From Yersinia bercovieri ATCC 43970 (lineage in GTDB: Bacteria > Pseudomonadota > Gammaproteobacteria > Enterobacterales > Enterobacteriaceae): 64,000 nucleotides of DNA. Under the pieces are notes generated by a model. That model saw only the letters and a program-made list of their open reading frames with translations. It searched no databases and was not told where the DNA came from. The position numbers were made by a program, and so were the translations under genes. The DNA is taken from NCBI RefSeq assembly GCF_013282745.1, contig NZ_CP054044.1, positions 62,001 through 126,000 on the forward strand, in the 5' to 3' direction. Shown piece by piece: positions 57,328 through 64,000 of the stretch. Position 1 is the first letter of the stretch. Each line of letters opens with the position of its first letter.

Positions 57328-60300
57328 TGCAAGTGATGCCCCCAACACCCGGTGGTGGCCCCTCACGGCTGTTTATCCTGCGCCCGGTCGCCACCACCCT
57401 GTTTATGGTCGCCATTCTGCTAGCCGGGATCCTCGGCTACCGCGCCCTGCCGGTCTCCGCCCTGCCGGAGGTGGATTACCCCACCATTCAGGTGGTGACA
57501 CTCTATCCCGGCGCCAGCCCGGATGTGGTGACCTCCTCTATCACCGCGCCACTGGAGCGCCAGTTTGGTCAGATGTCCGGCCTGAAACAGATGGCGTCGC
57601 AAAGCTCTGGCGGCGCGTCAGTTATCACTTTGCAATTCCAGCTCGCCCTGCCGCTCGATGTGGCAGAGCAGGAGGTGCAAGCGGCGATTAACTCCGCCAC
57701 GAATCTGCTGCCAGGTGATCTGCCCTATCCGCCGATTTACAGCAAAGTGAATCCGGCTGATCCGCCAATTATGACACTGGCGGTCACCTCCACGGCGATA
57801 CCGATGACTCAGGTGGAGGACATGGTGGAGACCCGCATTGCGCAGAAGATTTCGCAAGTCACCGGTGTCGGTCTGGTCACCATCTCGGGTGGTCAGCGCC
57901 CTGCGGTGCGGGTGAAGCTGAATGCGCCCGCCGTCGCCGCCCTTGGGCTGGATAGCGAAACCATCCGCACCGCCATCAGCAATGCCAATGTCAACTCCGC
58001 CAAAGGGAGTCTGGATGGGCCAACCCGCTCGGTAACCCTGTCGGCCAATGATCAGATGAAATCCGCCGAGGATTATCGTGATCTGGTCATCGCCTACCAA
58101 AATGGCGCGCCAATCCGCTTGCGGGATGTCGCCACCATTGAGCAGGGGGCGGAGAATAACAAGCTGGCCGCCTGGGCCAATAACCAGCAGGCGATTGTGC
58201 TGAATATCCAGCGCCAGCCGGGGGTTAACGTGATAGCCACCGCCGACAGTATCCGCCAGATGCTGCCGGAGCTAATTAAGAGTCTGCCCAAGTCGGTGGA
58301 GGTCAACATCCTGACCGACCGCACCACCACCATCCGCGCCTCAGTCAGTGACGTGCAGTTTGAGTTGCTGCTGTCGATTGCCCTGGTGGTGATGGTTATC
58401 TACCTGTTCCTGCGCAATGCCGCCGCCACTGTGATCCCCAGTATCGCGGTGCCGCTGTCACTGATCGGCACCTTTGCGGCGATGTATTTCCTCGGTTTTT
58501 CCATCAATAATTTGACCCTGATGGCGCTAACCATCGCCACCGGTTTTGTGGTGGATGACGCCATTGTGGTGATTGAGAATATCTCGCGCTATATCGAAAA
58601 GGGCGAGAAACCGCTGGATGCGGCGCTAAAAGGGGCGGGAGAGATTGGTTTCACCATTATCTCACTGACCTTCTCATTGATTGCGGTGTTGATTCCGCTG
58701 CTGTTTATGGGCGATATCGTCGGCCGGCTGTTCCGCGAGTTTGCCGTCACCCTGGCGGTGGCGATCCTGATTTCAGCGGTGGTCTCCCTGACCCTTACCC
58801 CAATGATGTGCGCGCGGATGCTCAGTTATGAGTCACTGCGCAAGCAAAATAGGCTGTCACGCGCTAGTGAGAAATTCTTCGATTGGGTGATCGCCCATTA
58901 TGCCGTGGCGCTAAAAAAAGTGCTGAAGCATCAATGGATAACCTTGGGTGTTGCCGTGAGCACGCTGCTGCTGACGGTGCTGCTTTATTTGCTGATGCCC
59001 AAAGGCTTTTTCCCCTTGCAGGACAACGGGCTGATTCAGGGCACACTAGAAGCGCCGCAATCGGTGTCATTTAGCAATATGGCGGAGCGCCAGCAGCAGG
59101 TGGCCGCTATCATCCTCAAAGATCCGGCGGTGGAGAGTCTGACCTCATTTGTCGGTGTCGATGGCACCAATGCCACCCTCAACAGTGGCCGATTGCAGAT
59201 TAACCTTAAGCCACTGGCTGAGCGCGCCGACCGCATCCCGCAGGTGATAGCCCGCTTGCAGCAGAGTGTCGCCAGCATTCCGGGCATCAAACTCTATTTA
59301 CAGCCAGTGCAAGATTTAACCATCGATACCCAACTGAGCCGCACGCAGTATCAGTTCACGCTACAGGCCACCTCGCTCGAAGAGCTGAGCACCTGGGTGC
59401 CGAAGCTGATTAGCGAGTTGCAGCAGCAAGCGCCCTTCCAGGATGTGACCAGCGACTGGCAGGATCAGGGGCTAGTGGCCTTTGTCAATGTGGACCGAGA
59501 CAGCGCCAGCCGTTTGGGGATCACCATGGCCGCCATCGACAATGCACTATATAACGCCTTTGGTCAGCGCTTGATCTCCACCATCTATACCCAGGCCAAT
59601 CAGTATCGGGTAGTGCTGGAGCATGACGTGCAAGCCGCGCCGGGGCTGGCGGCTTTCAATGATATCCGCCTAACCGGCAGTGACGGCAAAGGGGTGCCGC
59701 TAAGCAGTATTGCCACCATTGAGGAGCGCTTTGGGCCGCTGTCGATCAACCATTTGAATCAGTTCCCGTCAGCCACCATCTCCTTCAATCTGGCCCAGGG
59801 CTACTCCCTCGGCGAGGCGGTGGCCGCAGTGACGCAAGCTGAGCAGGCCATTCAGCTGCCCGCCGATATCACCACCCGCTTCCAAGGCTCGACGCTGGCA
59901 TTTCAGGCCGCCCTCGGCAGCACCTTGTGGCTGATTATCGCCGCCATTGTGGCGATGTATATCGTGCTCGGTGTGTTGTACGAAAGTTTTATTCACCCGG
60001 TGACTATCTTATCCACCCTGCCGACCGCTGGGGTCGGGGCGTTGCTGGCGCTGATGTTGACCGGCCATGAGCTGGATGTGATCGCCATCATCGGAATAAT
60101 TCTGCTGATCGGCATCGTCAAAAAGAATGCGATCATGATGATCGACTTTGCGCTCGCCGCCGAGCGGGATCAGGGCATGACCCCTTATGATGCTATCTAT
60201 CAGGCCTGTTTGCTGCGTTTCCGCCCCATTCTGATGACCACACTGGCCGCGCTGTTCGGTGCCTTGCCCCTGATGCTCAGTACCGGGGCCGGGGCCGAAT

Positions 60301-60470
60301 TGCGCCAGCCGCTGGGGGTCTGTATGGTCGGCGGGTTGATTGTCAGCCAAATATTGACCCTGTTTACCACCCCGGTTATCTATCTGCTGTTCGATAGAGT
60401 GGCGCGCAATACCCATCATCACGAAGATATGGATTCAGCTACATTACCCGATGGGCGGGAGCTGCCGTGA
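57327..60470 (+). CDS. mdtB: RND multidrug efflux permease MdtB
   Basis: Proton/drug antiporter subunit (1047 aa) that forms a heterotrimer with MdtC to export bile salts, novobiocin and other amphiphiles. [20 protein letters not shown] near the N-terminus, TM4 proton-relay [16 protein letters not shown]10 [18 protein letters not shown], and two large periplasmic loops are present. It overlaps mdtC by 4 bp (GTGA). In the MdtB/MdtC pair, MdtB is generally the one with proton-relay function and MdtC the drug binder. Confidence 0.96.
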   Translation: MQVMPPTPGGGPSRLFILRPVATTLFMVAILLAGILGYRALPVSALPEVDYPTIQVVTLYPGASPDVVTSSITAPLERQFGQMSGLKQMASQSSGGASVITLQFQLALPLDVAEQEVQAAINSATNLLPGDLPYPPIYSKVNPADPPIMTLAVTSTAIPMTQVEDMVETRIAQKISQVTGVGLVTISGGQRPAVRVKLNAPAVAALGLDSETIRTAISNANVNSAKGSLDGPTRSVTLSANDQMKSAEDYRDLVIAYQNGAPIRLRDVATIEQGAENNKLAAWANNQQAIVLNIQRQPGVNVIATADSIRQMLPELIKSLPKSVEVNILTDRTTTIRASVSDVQFELLLSIALVVMVIYLFLRNAAATVIPSIAVPLSLIGTFAAMYFLGFSINNLTLMALTIATGFVVDDAIVVIENISRYIEKGEKPLDAALKGAGEIGFTIISLTFSLIAVLIPLLFMGDIVGRLFREFAVTLAVAILISAVVSLTLTPMMCARMLSYESLRKQNRLSRASEKFFDWVIAHYAVALKKVLKHQWITLGVAVSTLLLTVLLYLLMPKGFFPLQDNGLIQGTLEAPQSVSFSNMAERQQQVAAIILKDPAVESLTSFVGVDGTNATLNSGRLQINLKPLAERADRIPQVIARLQQSVASIPGIKLYLQPVQDLTIDTQLSRTQYQFTLQATSLEELSTWVPKLISELQQQAPFQDVTSDWQDQGLVAFVNVDRDSASRLGITMAAIDNALYNAFGQRLISTIYTQANQYRVVLEHDVQAAPGLAAFNDIRLTGSDGKGVPLSSIATIEERFGPLSINHLNQFPSATISFNLAQGYSLGEAVAAVTQAEQAIQLPADITTRFQGSTLAFQAALGSTLWLIIAAIVAMYIVLGVLYESFIHPVTILSTLPTAGVGALLALMLTGHELDVIAIIGIILLIGIVKKNAIMMIDFALAAERDQGMTPYDAIYQACLLRFRPILMTTLAALFGALPLMLSTGAGAELRQPLGVCMVGGLIVSQILTLFTTPVIYLLFDRVARNTHHHEDMDSATLPDGRELP

Positions 60471-63400
60471 AATTCTTTGCTCTGTTCATCCAGCGCCCGG
60501 TGGCGACCACCCTGCTGACACTGGCTATCACCCTGAGTGGCATTATCGGTTTTAGTTTACTGCCGGTATCGCCGCTGCCGCAGGTCGATTATCCGGTGAT
60601 TATGGTCAGTGCCTCGATGCCCGGAGCTGATCCGGAAACCATGGCGTCATCCATCGCCACGCCGCTGGAGCGCGCTCTGGGAAGAATTTCCGGAGTCAAT
60701 GAGATGACCTCGACCAGTTCACTGGGCAGCACGCGGATCATTTTACAATTTGATCTCAACCGCGATATTAATGGCGCTGCCCGCGATGTGCAGGCGGCGC
60801 TGAATGCCGCGCAAAGCTTGCTGCCGACCGGCATGCCGAACCGCCCGACCTACTACAAGATGAACCCGTCGGATGCCCCCATCATGATCATGACGCTGAC
60901 CTCAGACACCTTCACTCAGGGCCAGCTGTATGACTTCGCCTCTACCAAACTGGCGCAGAAAATCGCCCAGACTGAGGGCGTCAGTGATGTGAGTGTCGGT
61001 GGTAGCTCGCTGCCTGCGGTGCGGGTGGAGCTGAACCCTAGCGCACTATTTAATCAGGGGGTCTCACTTGATGCGGTGCGCCAGGCCATCACTGCCGCCA
61101 ATGTGCGCCGCCCGCAAGGCTCTGTCGATAGCCACGAGCAGCACTGGCAAGTTCAGGCCAATGATGAGATCAAAACCGCCGAGGGTTATCGCCCACTAAT
61201 CATTCATTACAATAATGGGTCGCCAGTGCGATTGCAGGATGTCGCCAACGTGGTGGACTCAGTTCAGGATGTGCGCAACGCCGGGATGTCCGATGGCAAA
61301 TCGGCGGTGCTGCTGGTGATCAGCCGCGAACCGGGGGCGAATATTATCGCCACGGTAGACCGGATCCGCGCGGAGCTACCCGCCCTGCGTGCCTCGATCC
61401 CGGCCTCAATTGAGTTAAAAATTGCGCAAGATCGCTCGCCAACTATCCGCGCCTCACTAGAGGAGGTGGAGCGCTCACTGATCATCGCGGTGGCGCTGGT
61501 AATTCTGGTGGTGTTCCTGTTTCTGCGATCAGGACGCGCCACACTGATCCCCGCGGTTGCCGTGCCGGTCTCACTGATCGGCACCTTTACCGCCATGTAT
61601 CTGTGCGGTTTTAGTCTCAATAACCTGTCACTGATGGCGCTGACCATCGCCACCGGCTTTGTGGTCGATGATGCCATTGTGGTGCTGGAGAATATCTCCC
61701 GCCATCTGGAGGCGGGGGTGAAACCGATGGTGGCCGCCCTACGCGGGGTGCGCGAAGTCGGATTTACCGTGCTGTCGATGAGTATCTCTCTAGTGGCGGT
61801 GTTTATCCCCCTGCTGCTGATGGAGGGGCTGCCGGGCCGACTGTTCCGCGAGTTTGCCATTACGTTGTCAGTGGCGATCGGCATCTCGCTGGTCATCTCC
61901 CTGACCCTGACCCCGATGATGTGCGCCCACTTGCTGCGCGCGCAGCCGGCGGGTCAGCAACCCCGGATCCGTGGTTTTGGTAAAGTGCTACTGGCGATCC
62001 AGCGGGGTTATGGCCGCTCACTCAACTGGGTGCTGGGCCATACACGCTGGGTGATGGTTGTGCTGCTTTCCACTATTGCGCTGAATGTCTGGCTCTATAT
62101 CAGCATCCCGAAAACCTTTTTCCCTGAGCAGGATACCGGCCGCATGATGGGCTTTATTCAGGCGGATCAGAGCATCTCTTTCCAGGCGATGCAGCAAAAA
62201 CTGAAAAATTTCATGAAGATCATCAATGATGATCCGGCGGTCGATAATGTCACCGGTTTTACTGGCGGTTCACGCACCAACAGCGGCTCAATGTTTATCT
62301 CGCTCAAACCGCTGAGTGAACGCGGCGAAAGCGCCCAGCAAATTATCACCCGCTTGCGGGCCAAATTAGCCAAAGAGCCGGGCGCCAGTCTGTTTCTGGC
62401 CCCGGTGCAAGATATCCGCGTTGGCGGGCGGCAAGCCAATGCCAGCTACCAATTTACCCTGCTGGCCGACGATCTGACCGCACTGCGTGAGTGGGAACCC
62501 AAAGTGCGGGCCGCGCTGGCGAAGCTGCCGGAGCTGGCGGATGTTAACTCCGACCAGCAAGATAAAGGCGCTGAGATTGCGCTCACTTATGACCGTGAAA
62601 CTATGGCGCGGCTGGGGATTGATGTCTCCGATGCTAATGCCCTGCTGAACAATGCCTTTGGTCAGCGGCAGATCTCCACCATTTATCAGCCGTTAAACCA
62701 ATACAAGGTGGTGATGGAAGTCGCGCCACAATACACGCAGGATGTGAGTTCGCTGGACAAAATGTTTGTTATTAATAGCAGCGGCCAATCCATTCCGCTC
62801 TCCTATTTCGCCAAGTGGCAACCTGCCAATGCGCCACTGGCGGTCAATCATCAGGGACTTTCTGCCGCTTCGACCATCTCGTTTAACTTACCGGAGGGTG
62901 GCAGTTTATCTGCGGCGACTGCGGCCGTTGAGCGGGCGATGACCGAACTTGGCGTGCCCGCTAGCGTGCGCGGGACATTTACCGGCACCGCGCAGGTATT
63001 CCAGGAGACGCTGAAATCTCAGCTATGGCTGATTATGGCCGCCATCGCCACGGTCTATATCGTGCTCGGCATCCTGTATGAGAGCTATGTTCACCCGCTG
63101 ACTATCTTGTCAACACTGCCCTCCGCCGGTGTCGGGGCGCTGCTGGCGCTGGAGTTGTTCAATGCGCCCTTTAGCCTTATCGCCCTGATTGGCATTATGT
63201 TGTTGATTGGTATCGTGAAAAAGAACGCCATTATGATGGTGGACTTCGCCCTTGATGCACAGCGTAATGGCAATATCAGCGCCCGCGATGCTATTTTCCA
63301 GGCCAGTTTGCTGCGTTTCAGGCCAATTCTGATGACCACACTGGCGGCCCTGTTCGGCGCACTGCCACTGGTTCTCGGCAGTGGCGATGGGGCGGAGTTG

Positions 63401-63541
63401 CGCCAGCCGCTGGGGATCACCATTGTCGGCGGGTTAGTGGTGAGCCAACTGCTCACCCTCTACACCACGCCGGTGGTCTACCTCTACTTTGACCGGCTGC
63501 GCAGCCGTTTTAGCAAACAGCCGCTCATGAGGCTGGAGTAG
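60467..63541 (+). CDS. mdtC: RND multidrug efflux permease MdtC
   Basis: Second RND subunit (1024 aa) of MdtABC. It starts at GTG (GTGAAATTCTTTGC) overlapping mdt[23 protein letters not shown]4 [19 protein letters not shown]10 [17 protein letters not shown] and the usual 12 membrane segments and periplasmic domains are complete. MdtB and MdtC are homologous throughout. In E. coli mdtD, an MFS gene, would follow; here baeS starts 50 bp after the mdtC stop, so mdtD is missing. Confidence 0.96.
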   Translation: MKFFALFIQRPVATTLLTLAITLSGIIGFSLLPVSPLPQVDYPVIMVSASMPGADPETMASSIATPLERALGRISGVNEMTSTSSLGSTRIILQFDLNRDINGAARDVQAALNAAQSLLPTGMPNRPTYYKMNPSDAPIMIMTLTSDTFTQGQLYDFASTKLAQKIAQTEGVSDVSVGGSSLPAVRVELNPSALFNQGVSLDAVRQAITAANVRRPQGSVDSHEQHWQVQANDEIKTAEGYRPLIIHYNNGSPVRLQDVANVVDSVQDVRNAGMSDGKSAVLLVISREPGANIIATVDRIRAELPALRASIPASIELKIAQDRSPTIRASLEEVERSLIIAVALVILVVFLFLRSGRATLIPAVAVPVSLIGTFTAMYLCGFSLNNLSLMALTIATGFVVDDAIVVLENISRHLEAGVKPMVAALRGVREVGFTVLSMSISLVAVFIPLLLMEGLPGRLFREFAITLSVAIGISLVISLTLTPMMCAHLLRAQPAGQQPRIRGFGKVLLAIQRGYGRSLNWVLGHTRWVMVVLLSTIALNVWLYISIPKTFFPEQDTGRMMGFIQADQSISFQAMQQKLKNFMKIINDDPAVDNVTGFTGGSRTNSGSMFISLKPLSERGESAQQIITRLRAKLAKEPGASLFLAPVQDIRVGGRQANASYQFTLLADDLTALREWEPKVRAALAKLPELADVNSDQQDKGAEIALTYDRETMARLGIDVSDANALLNNAFGQRQISTIYQPLNQYKVVMEVAPQYTQDVSSLDKMFVINSSGQSIPLSYFAKWQPANAPLAVNHQGLSAASTISFNLPEGGSLSAATAAVERAMTELGVPASVRGTFTGTAQVFQETLKSQLWLIMAAIATVYIVLGILYESYVHPLTILSTLPSAGVGALLALELFNAPFSLIALIGIMLLIGIVKKNAIMMVDFALDAQRNGNISARDAIFQASLLRFRPILMTTLAALFGALPLVLGSGDGAELRQPLGITIVGGLVVSQLLTLYTTPVVYLYFDRLRSRFSKQPLMRLE

Positions 63542-63590
63542 TCTGTCATCTGGCCCACCGCCCCAGCAAACCGATAGAGATAGGTGAAAA

Positions 63591-64000
63591 ATGAGGATCG
63601 GCATTACCGGAAAACTGTTTATGGCGATATTTGCCACCTGCATATTAGTGCTGATCACCATGCATTGGGGCGTGAGAGCCAGCTTCGAGCGCGGTTTTAT
63701 TGATTACATCAAGCAGAGTAATGAGCAGCGGATCAGCATGTTAGGCAATGCGCTGGAGGTGCAGTATCAGCAACATGGCAACTGGGATTTCCTGCGCAAT
63801 AATGATCAGCTGATTTATCAGATCATGCGCTCATTCGAACAGAGTGGTGATAACAGCCGCAGTATGCCCCCACATGGCTGGCGCGCCCAATTTTGGGTTG
63901 TCGATCAGCACAATAATCTGTTGGCCGGGCGCAGTGACCGGGTGCCAAAAGAGGCCAGCCGCCAGGCTATCACCGTGAATAAACAGGTGGTGGGCTGGGT
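63591..64000 (+). CDS. baeS: Envelope-stress sensor histidine kinase BaeS (partial, N-terminal part only)
   Basis: First ~136 codons of the BaeS sensor kinase, which with BaeR activates mdtABC, acrD and spy on envelope stress. The N-terminus MRIGITGKLFMAIFATCILV starts a first membrane helix (about 8-29), followed by a periplasmic sensory segment (FERGFIDYIKQSNEQRI, YQQHGNWDFLRNN, HGWRAQFWVVDQHNN). HAMP and kinase domains lie beyond the right edge. GGTGAAAA precedes the ATG. The 50-bp distance after mdtC implies the same operon. Confidence 0.93.
   Translation, partial: MRIGITGKLFMAIFATCILVLITMHWGVRASFERGFIDYIKQSNEQRISMLGNALEVQYQQHGNWDFLRNNDQLIYQIMRSFEQSGDNSRSMPPHGWRAQFWVVDQHNNLLAGRSDRVPKEASRQAITVNKQVVGW

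Overview
The window is Gram-negative enterobacterial chromosome, almost certainly genus Yersinia. Grounds: near-complete E. coli-type proteins (AcrD, DapE, TmcA, BamC, Hda, PurM, Ppk, DgcE, YegD, MdtABC), the E. coli gene order acrD-ypfM-yffB-dapE-ypfN-ypfH-tmcA-ypfJ-purC-bamC-dapA-gcvR-bcp-perM-bepA-yfgD-hda-uraA-upp-purM-purN-ppk-ppx-yfgG with interruptions, and several ERIC-type repeats with Yersinia-like variants. The species cannot be fixed from the sequence alone.

Layout. 1-2474 (minus): napF-napD-napA, periplasmic nitrate reductase, with napA running off the left edge; narP, its nitrate/nitrite response regulator, is divergent at 3209, and an ERIC element lies in the control region between them. 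3886-9360: a small winged-helix protein, the RND pump acrD, then an AT-rich insertion holding a 37-codon peptide gene, a perfect UUCG hairpin and a stand-alone YcaO-domain enzyme, followed by the 20-aa micro-protein ypfM. 9655-13661 (minus): a binding-protein ABC importer with a fused double permease. 13988-21833: a TPR protein, yffB-dapE-M15 peptidase-ypfN, then ypfH, a decayed gene, tmcA-yeaL and ypfJ. 21894-24402: an accessory scar (nuclease fragment, orphan lipoprotein, orphan 93-aa protein, resolvase wreck). 24403-37532: purC-bamC-dapA, gcvR-bcp, perM, bepA-yfgD, hda, upp-uraA, purMN, speG. 37580-40060: two tandem FliB-like flagellin lysine methylases. 40183-48803: a pstCAB transporter without pstS, divergent from ppk-ppx across a three-unit Pho box, so phosphate import and polyphosphate turnover sit side by side. 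48944-64000: yfgG, mgtE, dgcE, yegD, mdtA-mdtB-mdtC and the start of baeS; the last five genes are separated from yfgG in E. coli, so a rearrangement joint lies near mgtE/dgcE. mdtD is absent.

The best candidate for an undescribed system is the peptide-hairpin-YcaO unit at 7785-9170. It has the architecture of a minimal ribosomally made, post-translationally modified peptide locus, but lacks the usual partner protein, transporter and protease and does not end in the PxPxP tail of azoline-forming YcaO enzymes. Other points of note are a triplicated in-frame start region in dapA, a CTG start for hda, the paired FliB-like genes, a 19-bp tandem repeat at the TPR gene start, and the gene ruins around 18 kb and 22-24 kb.
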